From positions 1 through 64,000 of the forward strand of contig JAWXUM010000003.1 in assembly GCA_044432645.1 (NCBI GenBank): 64,000 bases of DNA, in the 5' to 3' direction. Source of the DNA: SIG603 sp044432645 (GTDB lineage: Bacteria > Bacillota > Clostridia > Oscillospirales > Acutalibacteraceae). This document shows positions 1 to 9,684 of this stretch, piece after piece (the stretch's first letter is position 1; every line of letters starts with the position of its first letter). The notes beneath the pieces are model-generated. The model was given only the letters and a program-made list of their open reading frames with translations, made no database searches and had not been told where the DNA came from. The translations under genes were made by a program, and so were the position numbers.

Positions 1-1
1 G

Positions 2-106
2 AAAAAATCTGAAATGTGCTTTGGCCCGTATTTAAGCATAGGTATTTTTGTTTCTGCGCTTTTTGGTTCGCAAATTATTTCATGGTATTTAGGTTTATTG
101 TTATAA
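2..106 (+). CDS. pilD: Prepilin peptidase, C-terminal fragment
   Basis: The window opens inside a reading frame with no start here; the last 34 codons are visible and end at the TAA at 104-106. The peptide contains FGPYLSIG followed by a hydrophobic stretch and ends SWYLGLLL. This resembles the last membrane segment of type IV prepilin peptidases, where FGPFLALGA-like motifs are common. The enzyme is a membrane aspartyl protease that removes prepilin leader peptides and methylates the new N-terminus. It lies 29 bases before pilC in the same direction, which fits a pilus operon. The catalytic aspartates lie upstream of the window, so the call rests on a short C-terminal match and on context. 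Confidence 0.6.
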   Translation, partial: KKSEMCFGPYLSIGIFVSALFGSQIISWYLGLLL

Positions 107-135
107 ACTGTATTTTTTTGAAAGAGGTGGTATTA

Positions 136-1320
136 ATGCCCCAATACAAATACAAAGGCAAAAATTCTAAGGGAAAAGTTGTAAATGGCACTCTTATTTC
201 GAACAGCGAGGTAGAATGTTACGAAAAGGTAAAAGCCGAGGGAGTTTTTATTTACGACATAAAAGAAACAACAGGTATTTCACGCAGAACCTACAAGCTA
301 AAAGACATGGAGCTTGCAGATTTTTCAAGGCAAATTTCCACCATGCAACGCTCTGGTATTCCAGTTTTACGTGGTATCGAAATTATACGTGAACGTGTTG
401 AAAAAAAGCAACTTATTAAAGTTTACGACACATTGTATCAATTTGTAGCAAGTGGTAACAGCTTGTCAGAGGGTATGGTTAACGCAAATGGCTCGTTCCC
501 AGAAATTATGATTAACATGTACAAAGCTGGCGAGGCAAACGGTACTTTGGAAGACTCTGCTATGAAAATGGCAACGTACTACGAGGGGCAACGCAAAATC
601 AACCTAAAAATCAAAAACGCAATGGCTTATCCGTCTATTTTGGCAGTTTTAACATTTGTAATTTGCATAGTTATTTTTACATTTGTTATGCCACAGTTTT
701 TCGACATCATAACTGCTGCTGGCAACGAACTGAATGTTGTTACTGCTGCTATATTTGGCTTTAGTAACTTTATGGTTCAAAAATGGTACGTTTGTGTTGT
801 TGTGCTTGCAATAGTTGTTGCAGTTGGTTACCTAGCTTTAAAGGCATACCCAGTGCAAATAGATTTACTTAAATTGAAAATACCAAAAATTCAGTCCTTG
901 TTAATCGTTATATACACTTCACGTTTTGCAAGAACTTTAAGTTCTTTGTACAGCAGTGGTGTTTCTATGCTAGACGCTGTTGATTTAAGCTCTAGAACAA
1001 TAGGCAACTTGTATCTTCAAGGCGAATTTGTCGCAGTTTCTCAAAAAATTCGTAACGGACAATCGCTTTCCGAAGCTATAGACGGTACATTTGGTGTTGA
1101 CAAAAAGCTTATTTCTGCAATTTATGTAGGCGAAGAAACAGGACAACTAGACTCCATGCTTACTTCTATTTCAGAAGAATACGAGTTTGAGTCAAACATG
1201 GCAATAGAACGTATATTAACTTATGTTGAACCAGTTATGCTAATTATAATGGGTGTGATTATTGGTACAGTTGTTGTATCTATCTTCGTTCCATTAATGC
1301 AAATGTATTCATCTATTTAA
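136..1320 (+). CDS. pilC: Type IV pilus inner-membrane platform protein PilC (T2SS F family)
   Basis: 394 residues, the usual length for PilC/GspF. This polytopic protein couples the assembly ATPase to pilin polymerisation. Two T2SSF repeats are visible, each with a Gly-rich amphipathic part (SGIPVLRG and SGVSMLDA open equivalent helices). Three membrane segments follow, near residues 170-190, 220-235 and 365-390. The ATG at 136 was chosen over an in-frame ATG at 16. It has an AGAGGTGG ribosome site just upstream, and the extra 40 residues would run through the prepilin peptidase gene and be unlike the family. It is followed by pilMN after 12 bases. Confidence 0.93.
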   Translation: MPQYKYKGKNSKGKVVNGTLISNSEVECYEKVKAEGVFIYDIKETTGISRRTYKLKDMELADFSRQISTMQRSGIPVLRGIEIIRERVEKKQLIKVYDTLYQFVASGNSLSEGMVNANGSFPEIMINMYKAGEANGTLEDSAMKMATYYEGQRKINLKIKNAMAYPSILAVLTFVICIVIFTFVMPQFFDIITAAGNELNVVTAAIFGFSNFMVQKWYVCVVVLAIVVAVGYLALKAYPVQIDLLKLKIPKIQSLLIVIYTSRFARTLSSLYSSGVSMLDAVDLSSRTIGNLYLQGEFVAVSQKIRNGQSLSEAIDGTFGVDKKLISAIYVGEETGQLDSMLTSISEEYEFESNMAIERILTYVEPVMLIIMGVIIGTVVVSIFVPLMQMYSSI

Positions 1321-1332
1321 GCAGGAGGAAAA

Positions 1333-2805
1333 ATGAAGAATTATATTTATATAAGAAACGACGGTATTCAACTTGTTACTGTCAAAGGAAAAATTTTTAC
1401 AACCCAAACCGAGCCACTTACTGCTGGTACTATACTAAATGGTGTTATTCTTAACACTGCCGAGTTAACTGTGGCACTTAGAAAAATTACTGCAAACATT
1501 GGTTCTGCTACTCTTGTTGTTGACAGCAGTAATATTATTACAAACAAAATTACAATTCCAAACGTTAGCGAAAAAAAGCTTAACGAAATTTTAAAAGGTG
1601 AGTTTGATTTATACAACAAAGAAGAAACATATTTGTTTGATACCGATATTATAAATAAAACAAACTCCGAAATGACAGTTCTTTGCTTTGCTATTTCTCA
1701 TGCTTTTATCGAAACATATACAAAGTTATTTGCCGAGGTAAAAGTAAAAATTGACAGAATTGAAGTTGCTGTTAATGGCGCTGTTAAATATATTCGCTCT
1801 AAAAAAGACCTAGAGCATGAAACTTTTGTTTTTAACATTGTTTCTGGCGACAATATGCTTTCTTTACTATTTGAAAACGGTCAATATAAACTAGCCAACA
1901 GAAGCCGTTTGCTAAACAAAGCTTTCCCAGAGCAATACGCACAAGAGCTTTATTCCAGAGTTTCATCTGTTATTCAGTTAGCTCAAGCAGAAAAAACTGA
2001 ATATGTAGTAAATAAAAGTTACTATGTTGGTTTAACTGAACAAGAATTGCTAACTTTAGGCAATTATGTAGAAGAAATTGGTGGAGCAATTGCAATAGAA
2101 GCTTTTTCCGACACCAAAATCGATATAAACTACATTTTCCCATACTCTGCAACCATTACAAACAAACGTGATGTTGACTTTAACAAAAACAAACAAGCAA
2201 AATACAGCAAAGCAAAGCAAAACCAAACAAGGGCAATGCGAGTTGCTATGGTAATATTACTTTTTGGTGCGTTGGTGTTTTATGCAGGTGATTTGTACAT
2301 AGACCAAATTCAAATTAATGTCGAAAACGACAAACTAGAAGATTACATTTATTCCACCGAAGTCATTACACAAGTTAGTGAATATAATGAATTAACAGCA
2401 CAAAACACATTGATTTCTAGCGAGAAAAATGTGCTAGTAGGCTTAGTTGAAGATGTTACGGTTTCTAAAATTTTAAGCACAGAAACACTTGGAACAACTT
2501 TTGAGCAAATTATAAACAGCTTGTCATACAATTACAGTGGAAACTCACTTGTTATTAGTGGTCAAACTTATAGCGAACAAGACATAGTAGATTTTGTTGC
2601 TCTTTTACGACAAGACGAAACAATTGAAACTCTTACTTATACTGGTTACACTTTAGATGTTTCTGACTATACTGTAACAACAGAAACAGTAGCAGATGAC
2701 GGCTCGACTTCTAGTTCTTCTACTACAACTACAGACAACGTTTACACTTTTTCAATTAATGCTACATTGTCAGCAATAGAAGATAGCGAGGTTACAAATG
2801 ACTAA
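1333..2805 (+). CDS. pilMN: PilM-PilN fusion, pilus alignment protein
   Basis: 490 residues. Residues 1-290 look like the actin-like cytoplasmic PilM. A single membrane helix follows near 303-323 (VAMVILLFGALVFYAGDLY). The remaining 165 residues are an extracytoplasmic PilN-like domain with a short coiled coil and a Thr/Ser-rich tail. In most diderm pili PilM and PilN are separate proteins bound through the PilN N-terminus; in clostridia such as C. difficile they are one chain. The PilM half is divergent and I do not see a clean ATP-binding signature. The ribosome site is AGGAGG at 1323-1328. The end overlaps the next gene by 8 bases (ATGACTAA), implying translational coupling. Confidence 0.8.
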   Translation: MKNYIYIRNDGIQLVTVKGKIFTTQTEPLTAGTILNGVILNTAELTVALRKITANIGSATLVVDSSNIITNKITIPNVSEKKLNEILKGEFDLYNKEETYLFDTDIINKTNSEMTVLCFAISHAFIETYTKLFAEVKVKIDRIEVAVNGAVKYIRSKKDLEHETFVFNIVSGDNMLSLLFENGQYKLANRSRLLNKAFPEQYAQELYSRVSSVIQLAQAEKTEYVVNKSYYVGLTEQELLTLGNYVEEIGGAIAIEAFSDTKIDINYIFPYSATITNKRDVDFNKNKQAKYSKAKQNQTRAMRVAMVILLFGALVFYAGDLYIDQIQINVENDKLEDYIYSTEVITQVSEYNELTAQNTLISSEKNVLVGLVEDVTVSKILSTETLGTTFEQIINSLSYNYSGNSLVISGQTYSEQDIVDFVALLRQDETIETLTYTGYTLDVSDYTVTTETVADDGSTSSSSTTTTDNVYTFSINATLSAIEDSEVTND

Positions 2806-3343
2806 AAGAGAGAAAAATTTATTAATATTTGCAGTTGTTGTAGCACTTGTATGCGGTTATGTTTATGTAATTCAACAACTAAATACAGCTTTGCTAAATG
2901 CCGAAGCTGAAAATTCTGCTTTGACTATGGAATACGAAGACGTAGAAATGAAAATAAGCTTAATTCCTACTTATGAAACTGCAGTAGAAACAAACACCCA
3001 AGCTTTAGAAGAAGCTAAAACAAATATTGTGGAGTATTTTGAGGACGAAGAAATTCATACTCTGTTCACTAGTTTAGCATACAGCTGTAACGTAACACCA
3101 CTTACACTAAGTATTAGCGAAAATACTTTAAGTTATATTACAGAAGCTGGCGACGAAACTTACTTTACAGCAAAAGAAGTTTCTTTGAACTTTACTAGTA
3201 CCCAAGAAGATTTTATGAATTTGTTAGACGAATTAAACAGTAGAACTGACACAGTAGTTTTAAATCTATCACAAAGTCTAAACTCTGACGAATATAGCGA
3301 CTTTACTATTCAATGTGTCATTTTTATGCAATCGAACCCATGA
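2798..3343 (+). CDS. pilO: PilO-like pilus alignment protein
   Basis: 181 residues with a short cytoplasmic start, one membrane helix (about 8-27), a Glu-rich coiled coil (about 28-75) and a small alpha/beta domain to the end. That is the layout of PilO, which pairs with PilN outside the membrane to align the assembly platform. Sequence conservation in this family is low. The call therefore rests on topology, size and position directly after pilMN, with an overlapping start. Confidence 0.75.
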   Translation: MTKREKNLLIFAVVVALVCGYVYVIQQLNTALLNAEAENSALTMEYEDVEMKISLIPTYETAVETNTQALEEAKTNIVEYFEDEEIHTLFTSLAYSCNVTPLTLSISENTLSYITEAGDETYFTAKEVSLNFTSTQEDFMNLLDELNSRTDTVVLNLSQSLNSDEYSDFTIQCVIFMQSNP

Positions 3344-3351
3344 GGTGACTG

Positions 3352-5310
3352 ATGAAAATTTTAAAAAACAATAAAGGCTCTACCCTTTTTATTACAATTA
3401 TATTTATTTTTGTGGTATCGTTAATGCTTGTTGGCTTTCACACAACTGTGTTTGCACTAATGACAAAGGTTTCTGTTACCTATGACGATAAAGAGTCGTA
3501 TTTAAGCGCAAGAAGTGTGGCTGTTACTGTGGCTGAATATATTGAGGATTTGTACGACGACGAAGTTGAAAGGCTGGAAAATTTATCTTCAAATACTTCA
3601 AATAGTTTCGATGTTGAGTCTGCAAATGCATTTTTATTAGCTTTAGAAGACTTGGCAGAAGGTGATACACTTGAACTTACTGACATCAGCTTTAACAGCG
3701 ATGACACAGACTTTACGCTTGGCGAAATTTATAAAGCGTATATCACCAAAACTGCGTCTGGTTTGTTGATTTCAGTTGAGTCAACAGTTGACGGTGCTGT
3801 AGAAGAAATAGCTATTTCGCTGAATTCTGAAGTTGTTGAAATTGAAGTAAATTCGAAAACATCAAGTTCAGTGCAAATAACTGGTGGATACCTACGTGGT
3901 TTTTACCTTGACATTATGCCATATTGTAGCTGTTTAACCTACGCTGAAGATGAAAACGACGACGACGGTGCTATGTTATGTGTTGATTCCTCCTTTATAT
4001 ATGTTAACGAAGACTCATACCTTGGTATGAAAGCAGACTTTTATTGCCACAGCGATGTTATATTAGTAGGAGCTGGCGACAATGATAAAAGTATTAATGG
4101 TACAGACTATGAGGAATATACTGACGATAACATTGAGTTCTTTGCAGAGGGTTATATTTATCTAAATAGTATATCAGTTAAATATGCAGATTTACAATCT
4201 GAAAAAGCTATTTATATAACTAACGAAAACAACAGTGAATCTCTAACAATTTCAAACGTAAACATAAACTGCGATACTTTATATATTGATGCGACAGGTA
4301 GTAAAACAATAAAATTTACGGATGTAAGCATTACAGCTAATAACGTTATTGTATATTGTGAAAAAACCAGTAGTATAAGCAGTTATCTCACATTTAGTGG
4401 TTGTAGCATAACTACAAACAATATTAACTATTATAAAGCTGTAGGTAGTACTAATGATAATAGTAAGTTAGACGAATATTTTGATGATCAAGATAACGAT
4501 GAATTAAAAATAACAACTAATAGAACATACACTGCCACAGACTTGGTGCTTCCAGCACGTAATATTCCTAGTTTTGTAAGTGCTGCTAATCAATTAGATA
4601 CAATAACTGTAAGTAATGACTCATATATCTTTACCGCTGCAGCTGCTACAACAGCCGATTTCACCTATCAAGTATACGAGTTAAGCAGTAGTAAGTCCAG
4701 TTATACATTCTCATCGACGAATTTTGCAGATGGTTACTCCGACGAAACACCTATTGTTGTTGTAGTTCCAGATGGTGTAGATGTTACATTATCAAATCGA
4801 ATTTCTACAAATGGTGTGTATTTTTATCTAAAAGGTTCTGCAACTTTAACGTGTAGTGAAGAGTTAGACTATACTATTAGGGTTTATAGCGAGGCTGTGA
4901 CTGATATTGATGGGTTTAATAACTCTGCACTTATCAAAATTGATAGCTCACTATCAATAAGTAGTACTGTTGTAACACTTGCTCAAAAAATAGAAGATAA
5001 AAGTGAAAGCAGTTTAAAAAGTTCTCAAACAAATATTTTCACTCTTATAAATACTATCCAAAACAGTTATGGCTCTTTAATAACAGAAAATGGCATAGAA
5101 ATTAATGGTACAGTAACTTGTGCTGTTATTAAAAACATTGATCCAACCGAAACAGATGATGATAAAGGTGAGACAAAGTATTCTGGTATTGAAATGGAAT
5201 ATGAATATACTGATAGTCTAGCAAGCCAAACAATTGATAGTAGCGATTGGTCTACATTTGTTGAAAATTACTACACATTCAGTGTTGATGTATTCACAAA
5301 GGAGGAATAA
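3352..5310 (+). CDS. Large PilK/GspK-like minor pilin
   Basis: 652 residues. The N-terminus has a prepilin leader ending KNNKG, then STLFITI and a hydrophobic helix. Position 5 of the predicted mature protein is Phe at the place where pilins carry Glu. Loss of Glu5 is characteristic of GspK/PilK-type tip pilins and PilX-type N-termini. The remaining 600 residues are acidic, rich in Ser, Thr, Asn and Asp, with many short beta-like repeats suggesting a beta-helix or beta-sandwich ectodomain. Some cysteines occur (CSC near 191-193, others near 208). Ribosome site GAGGTGA at 3341-3347. It probably forms part of the pilus tip with the two following prepilins. The ectodomain has no family I recognise. 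Confidence 0.7.
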   Translation: MKILKNNKGSTLFITIIFIFVVSLMLVGFHTTVFALMTKVSVTYDDKESYLSARSVAVTVAEYIEDLYDDEVERLENLSSNTSNSFDVESANAFLLALEDLAEGDTLELTDISFNSDDTDFTLGEIYKAYITKTASGLLISVESTVDGAVEEIAISLNSEVVEIEVNSKTSSSVQITGGYLRGFYLDIMPYCSCLTYAEDENDDDGAMLCVDSSFIYVNEDSYLGMKADFYCHSDVILVGAGDNDKSINGTDYEEYTDDNIEFFAEGYIYLNSISVKYADLQSEKAIYITNENNSESLTISNVNINCDTLYIDATGSKTIKFTDVSITANNVIVYCEKTSSISSYLTFSGCSITTNNINYYKAVGSTNDNSKLDEYFDDQDNDELKITTNRTYTATDLVLPARNIPSFVSAANQLDTITVSNDSYIFTAAAATTADFTYQVYELSSSKSSYTFSSTNFADGYSDETPIVVVVPDGVDVTLSNRISTNGVYFYLKGSATLTCSEELDYTIRVYSEAVTDIDGFNNSALIKIDSSLSISSTVVTLAQKIEDKSESSLKSSQTNIFTLINTIQNSYGSLITENGIEINGTVTCAVIKNIDPTETDDDKGETKYSGIEMEYEYTDSLASQTIDSSDWSTFVENYYTFSVDVFTKEE

Positions 5311-5313
5311 TTT

Positions 5314-5619
5314 ATGAACCTTAAAAATAACAAAGGTAGTACTTTGGTGGAAAATATTATTTCTGTTTTTCTTCTAGCTATTTTTTCTGTTATGGTTTTA
5401 GCCTCTCTAGTAGCTGCTCTTAACGCTGTCGAAACTTCATATACAACCGATGAAACTATTAACACCTCATACAACACCTTGGAAGAATCATCATATGGCA
5501 CTTTGACAAGCGACAAAGCAACCTTGACATTTAAGGTAGATGGTAGCGAATATGAAATTGACGGCACCTTTGTATACGATGACGATGGAATGTTAGGTGA
5601 GTTTATTAAAGATGATTAA
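5314..5619 (+). CDS. Small type IV prepilin (PilV/GspI-like)
   Basis: 101 residues. The leader MNLKNNKG is followed by STLVENIIS, a canonical prepilin cleavage site with Gly at -1 and Glu at +5. A 20-residue hydrophobic helix and a short globular part of about 65 residues complete it. It starts three bases after the large minor pilin stops, with AGGAGG inside the previous gene's last codons. Size and position suggest a minor pilin initiating pilus assembly, not the major subunit. The family assignment beyond prepilin is uncertain. Confidence 0.8.
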   Translation: MNLKNNKGSTLVENIISVFLLAIFSVMVLASLVAALNAVETSYTTDETINTSYNTLEESSYGTLTSDKATLTFKVDGSEYEIDGTFVYDDDGMLGEFIKDD

Positions 5620-6142
5620 AATAATAAATAACAAAAAAGGTTTTACCCTTGTCGAAATTGTCGTCGCACTAGCTATCACAATGATTATAATGTGGGGCGC
5701 TGTGAATATTTTCTTTTCTTTTTACAATTACTATTGCGATGCACAAGTTCAAACACAACAACAAACTTTAGTCGATAATATAGCAGATATATTAAGCGAG
5801 GAAATGCGTTATTCAACTTCGGTAGTAATTGATGAAGAAACCGAATATTCCAATTATACAGGTTATAACTACATTTATTCCGAAAACGGTTGCATTTACA
5901 GAAACGGCACATTATTGTTAGATGTTAGCGAGTCAGCACAGGAAATAGCACTGGAATTTGACTACGTGACAACGACAAGCTACAGCATAAACGTGACCTT
6001 AACGGTGACAAGTACAAATAACTTTGGTGGAACTACAACCGAGAATTTCAGCATTAAAATGATTAACATGGAACTTAAAGAAGTACCCATTGATAAAACA
6101 AAAGGCACTACTTCGGGTACAAACTGCATTTACTACAAATAA
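5612..6142 (+). CDS. Type IV prepilin (PilW/GspJ-like)
   Basis: 176 residues. The leader MIKIINNKKG precedes FTLVEIVVALAIT, a textbook cleavage site with Phe1 and Glu5 and an N-terminal hydrophobic helix to about residue 35. The mature part is beta-rich, like a minor pilin of the PilW/GspJ kind. The ATG at 5612 is preferred to a GTG at 5597: AGGTGA (5595-5600) sits 11 bases upstream and gives a normal leader length. It overlaps the previous gene by 8 bases, the same coupling geometry as pilMN/pilO. It is the last gene of the pilus operon, before a strong terminator. Confidence 0.82.
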   Translation: MIKIINNKKGFTLVEIVVALAITMIIMWGAVNIFFSFYNYYCDAQVQTQQQTLVDNIADILSEEMRYSTSVVIDEETEYSNYTGYNYIYSENGCIYRNGTLLLDVSESAQEIALEFDYVTTTSYSINVTLTVTSTNNFGGTTTENFSIKMINMELKEVPIDKTKGTTSGTNCIYYK

Positions 6143-6149
6143 ATAACAA

Positions 6150-6204
6150 AAAAGACTAGAAATTCGAACAAAACGTTCGCAATTTCTAGTCTTTTATTTT
6201 TTTA
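6150..6204. terminator. Bidirectional rho-independent terminator
   Basis: AAAAGACTAGAAATT (6150-6164) pairs with AATTTCTAGTCTTTT (6181-6195). A further GAAC/GTTC pairing occurs in the loop, and T-rich runs lie on both sides. It separates the plus-strand pilus operon from the convergent minus-strand cyclic-di-GMP genes and can serve both. Confidence 0.9.
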
Positions 6205-6263
6205 ATAATGCGTTACAATAAAAACAACATAGGATTGAGCAATGCTAAAGTGTCCCCTCGAAT

Positions 6264-8165
6264 TTAATCTACATATTCTACAAATTTATTTTTTCCTGTA
6301 TTTTTAGCTTTATAAAGTGCTGTGTCGGCGAATTTTAATAATCTTTGGTAATCTATTTGACTATCACTGCAGAAAACATATCCAGCGCTCATTTTTACAC
6401 TACTTTCTTTATTATCTAAAGTAATGGTAGCATTTTTATATGCTTGCTCAATTTGGTTTATGTGATTAATTAGTGTTTGCTTATCATCTTCGCCATAAAT
6501 TACTATACAATATTCGTCGCCACCCATACGGCTTGTAATTTTGTTAGGAATATCATAATTCTTAATAATATCAGCAGAAATTTTTATAGCTAAATCGCCC
6601 ATGTCGTGGCCATGTGTGTCGTTAATTTCTTTCAAATTATCCATATCAAGGGCAACAATAACGGCTTGTTTAAGCTTGTTTTCGTCCTCGAAAAGCTTAT
6701 CCATGCTCCTAAAAAATGCTCGTCGGTTATAAAGGTCAGTTAACACGTCATAATCACGTTCGTATTCAATAAGCATACGTTCGTTAATATTATCAGTTAC
6801 ATCAAGTATAATTCCATATTCGCCGTCAGAAGTAACAGAACCTTCAATTTGCAGATATTTATTATCGTTATTCATATAAACATCGTCAAAATCGGTTGTA
6901 TTCTTTTTAATTGCTTTGATTTTTTCTTCAAAAATCTCTTTGTCTGACAAATATTTTGGTAGTCCAGCATTACTTACGCATATAAGTTCGCTTATTTTAT
7001 TGGTTGCAAAAACACGTTTCATATCGTTTTTATATTCGTAAACAGCAATTTTGGTATCAACAAAGTCTAAAACACGAGAAATTTTTTCTGTGCTATTCAA
7101 AAGGCTTGCAACCATCATATTCAAATGGCTATTAAGCTTTTTAAACTCTGGAGTTATACCAATATCAAACGTAGTGTCTAAATCTCCACCAGCAATTTTA
7201 CTTACTTTTAAAATAAGCAAATCTATATTTTTCAGTATAGAAAAATCTATAATTTTAAATAGCACAATAATTAGAATTATGCAAAAAGCTACAAAATACA
7301 AACTTAATGTAAGTATACTATTAAGTACTTCATTAATAATAATGGACTTTTCATATGTAATACCTATATAAGTACCATCATAATTTAAAAACACACATAA
7401 TTGCTCTACACCATCGACCTCAGTATAGAAATGTGTTCCATCTGTATTGGTTTCATTTAAGGATAAACCAAGCGACACACTGTCTTGTGCACTAAGTTCT
7501 TCGTCGCTACAGCCTAATATAAGCCCAGTTTCAGAGTCGATTGCGAACAAAGTAGAGCCGTCACTTGTTGGCATTGTCGAGAAAATGTAAGATATTTCGT
7601 TCTTACTTTGTTCCTCCAGTATACGTTCTGGTGCAATGCCTATTTGAACTATATCGCTACCGTCATTTTTCCAAGTAGCTACATACATCATCGATTTTTC
7701 TTCGGCAGTGTTAGGTGTTACATCTTGGCAAAGTGTGAGAGTTTTGTCGTCTAGCATAGGCAAGAAAAAGCTCATTTGTTCACCAGAATCAAAAGTATAA
7801 CCAAAATAATTTTCAACTGAACCCTCATAAATTTCACCGTCTTCGTTAAAAACATGAATTTCGTCAATATCAAGCATGTCAGCTAATTCTTGATATTCTT
7901 CTATAGTTTCAATATCGATATTTTCTAAAATATAAGCTACAGCTTTGGCTTTTATTATGTATTCTTCTTTTAACGATTCGGTTAAAGTGTCTAGGTCAGC
8001 GTCATTTGTTGTTAAAATTTCTTGAATTTGCGATATAGTTGATAATGCAGAATTTTCTTGTGAAAGTTCTGCTTCTGTTAATTGGAGATAATAATTGAAC
8101 ATAAGTAAAAAAATCATAATCAAAAAAATAAAAATTGTTAGATTTCGCAGAATAAGTTTTTTCAT
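6264..8165 (-). CDS. Membrane-anchored diguanylate cyclase with extracellular sensor
   Basis: 633 residues. Layout: membrane helix (about 8-28), extracellular Cache-like sensor region (30-280), second helix (about 285-308), HAMP-like linker, a PAS-like stretch (about 375-455), then a GGDEF domain (about 465-630). The signature is GGDEY at 548-552, a conservative variant of GGDEF, so cyclase activity is plausible. The allosteric RxxD I-site is absent; the equivalent residues read IPNK. It probably makes cyclic di-GMP from two GTP in response to an external ligand without product inhibition. It is the last gene of a four-gene minus-strand run, 46 bases after the previous stop. The ligand is unknown. 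Confidence 0.88.
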   Translation of the reverse strand: MKKLILRNLTIFIFLIMIFLLMFNYYLQLTEAELSQENSALSTISQIQEILTTNDADLDTLTESLKEEYIIKAKAVAYILENIDIETIEEYQELADMLDIDEIHVFNEDGEIYEGSVENYFGYTFDSGEQMSFFLPMLDDKTLTLCQDVTPNTAEEKSMMYVATWKNDGSDIVQIGIAPERILEEQSKNEISYIFSTMPTSDGSTLFAIDSETGLILGCSDEELSAQDSVSLGLSLNETNTDGTHFYTEVDGVEQLCVFLNYDGTYIGITYEKSIIINEVLNSILTLSLYFVAFCIILIIVLFKIIDFSILKNIDLLILKVSKIAGGDLDTTFDIGITPEFKKLNSHLNMMVASLLNSTEKISRVLDFVDTKIAVYEYKNDMKRVFATNKISELICVSNAGLPKYLSDKEIFEEKIKAIKKNTTDFDDVYMNNDNKYLQIEGSVTSDGEYGIILDVTDNINERMLIEYERDYDVLTDLYNRRAFFRSMDKLFEDENKLKQAVIVALDMDNLKEINDTHGHDMGDLAIKISADIIKNYDIPNKITSRMGGDEYCIVIYGEDDKQTLINHINQIEQAYKNATITLDNKESSVKMSAGYVFCSDSQIDYQRLLKFADTALYKAKNTGKNKFVEYVD

Positions 8166-8211
8166 AATATCCCCTTTCAGATTAATTTAATCATTTTAAA
8201 AGCACGTTACA

Positions 8212-9684
8212 TTAAGCGTTTTCAATTGGCATATCAGCATTTTTAAGACTTTCTTCATGCATTTTAATGCTGTCAATAATATTTTGTCTTATTTCAGCAA
8301 ATTCAGGTTCATTTTCCATATACTCAAGGTAAAATCTAGCAAATTCAATATCGCTATCAACTGATATAGAGTTATAATATTCTTGTTTTTTTACATACAT
8401 AGCAGCGTCTGCACTTTCAATTTGCTTAGTGATAATTTTTGAATTATCACACCAAGTATAACCTACAGAAGCTTTAGAACGCTTGCCTATTTTAAGACTT
8501 TCGGACAACAGTTTTACCCTATCGGCACAATCTTCTTTTGTTAAGCCAGTACAAACTACTACAAATTCATCGCCACCAATACGATAAGACGAATTTGGGA
8601 AATATTTATTTACTTCATTTGCAACTGCTATGATATATTTATCGCCAATTTTATGCCCAAATTTATCGTTAACCATTTTTAGGCCATTAATATCAACATA
8701 AACAACACCTAAGCTTTGTGTATTGGCAGTTAGTAAATTTTGAATATTTTCACTATAACTATTTCTGTTTTTTAGCCCTGTTAATTTATCCATGTAGCTT
8801 AAATCATTAAGTACTTTATATGTTTCTATTTTATCAAAGAAATCTATGATAACTTTTGAGATTGTTGATAAAGTTTCAACATCAGTTTCAAACTTTTTCG
8901 GGTTATCAACGCCTATAAAGCCTGTTATCTCGCCGTTTGCATCAAATAAAGGTGAAGTGATTAGAGAAGAGATTTCTTGCATGGCAAGCATTTCATACTC
9001 GACTGAACTTGTATCTACTTCGTCAATAAGTGAATTTATGTAAAATCCACCGTCACTTCTAAATTTTACAAACCATCTATCTACTACATCTAAAGTAATT
9101 CCTTGAAGCATGTCTATTTGTGGAATTATGCCTTCGGCGCACCACTCGTAAGTGTTGTAAACCAAGCCGTCTATTACAGCGAAAATATAACCACGTTCTG
9201 CCTGATAAAAATTAGAAATAAGCTTTAATAGTTCATTGATAGACTCGGAAGGTGTTAGAGGAGATTGTAATGTTTCGATACATTTTCGCAACATTTTTTG
9301 TATTCCAATTTGTTCGTTTAGCTTTTTTTCTAAATGTTTTTGTTCTGATATATCTTTGGCAATTTCAAGCCTAGCTTTAACGCCTTCAAATCGTATGAAT
9401 CTATCTTGAATATAAAAATATTTATCTAACAATGGATTATAATATTCCCAGTTATAAAACGATTCTGAATTCAGTTTGTTGTTTGTACAAAAGGGGCATG
9501 GCTCGTCTAAGCCTTGTAATATTTTATAACATTTTTTTCTTCTCCACTGGCTGTCGTCAGTGAAACCATATTTGCGTAAACATTCACCGTTTAAATAGTA
9601 AAGGTCATATGTAGAAGGGTCGGATACATAAACTATGTCTTCCATAGTATCCATAATAAATTTTGATATTTCTGTTGCGTTCAT
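8212..9684 (-). CDS. Cytoplasmic PAS-GAF-GGDEF diguanylate cyclase
   Basis: 490 residues, no membrane segment. A PAS domain (about 1-115) carries KKCYKILQGLDEPCPFC, the cysteine-rich motif of one PAS subgroup. Then come a short helix, a GAF domain (about 140-300) and a GGDEF domain (about 310-450) with intact GGDEF at 370-374. A 40-residue acidic tail follows. The I-site position reads YFPN, so feedback inhibition through RxxD is not expected. The start overlaps the stop of the upstream gene by one base (TAATG), implying coupled translation. The cysteines could support redox or metal sensing; that is inference. Confidence 0.88.
   Translation of the reverse strand: MNATEISKFIMDTMEDIVYVSDPSTYDLYYLNGECLRKYGFTDDSQWRRKKCYKILQGLDEPCPFCTNNKLNSESFYNWEYYNPLLDKYFYIQDRFIRFEGVKARLEIAKDISEQKHLEKKLNEQIGIQKMLRKCIETLQSPLTPSESINELLKLISNFYQAERGYIFAVIDGLVYNTYEWCAEGIIPQIDMLQGITLDVVDRWFVKFRSDGGFYINSLIDEVDTSSVEYEMLAMQEISSLITSPLFDANGEITGFIGVDNPKKFETDVETLSTISKVIIDFFDKIETYKVLNDLSYMDKLTGLKNRNSYSENIQNLLTANTQSLGVVYVDINGLKMVNDKFGHKIGDKYIIAVANEVNKYFPNSSYRIGGDEFVVVCTGLTKEDCADRVKLLSESLKIGKRSKASVGYTWCDNSKIITKQIESADAAMYVKKQEYYNSISVDSDIEFARFYLEYMENEPEFAEIRQNIIDSIKMHEESLKNADMPIENA

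Noticed and set aside
16..135. N-terminal extension of PilC starting at 16
   Set aside because: It overlaps the prepilin peptidase end in another frame, lacks a ribosome site and the ATG at 136 fits the family.
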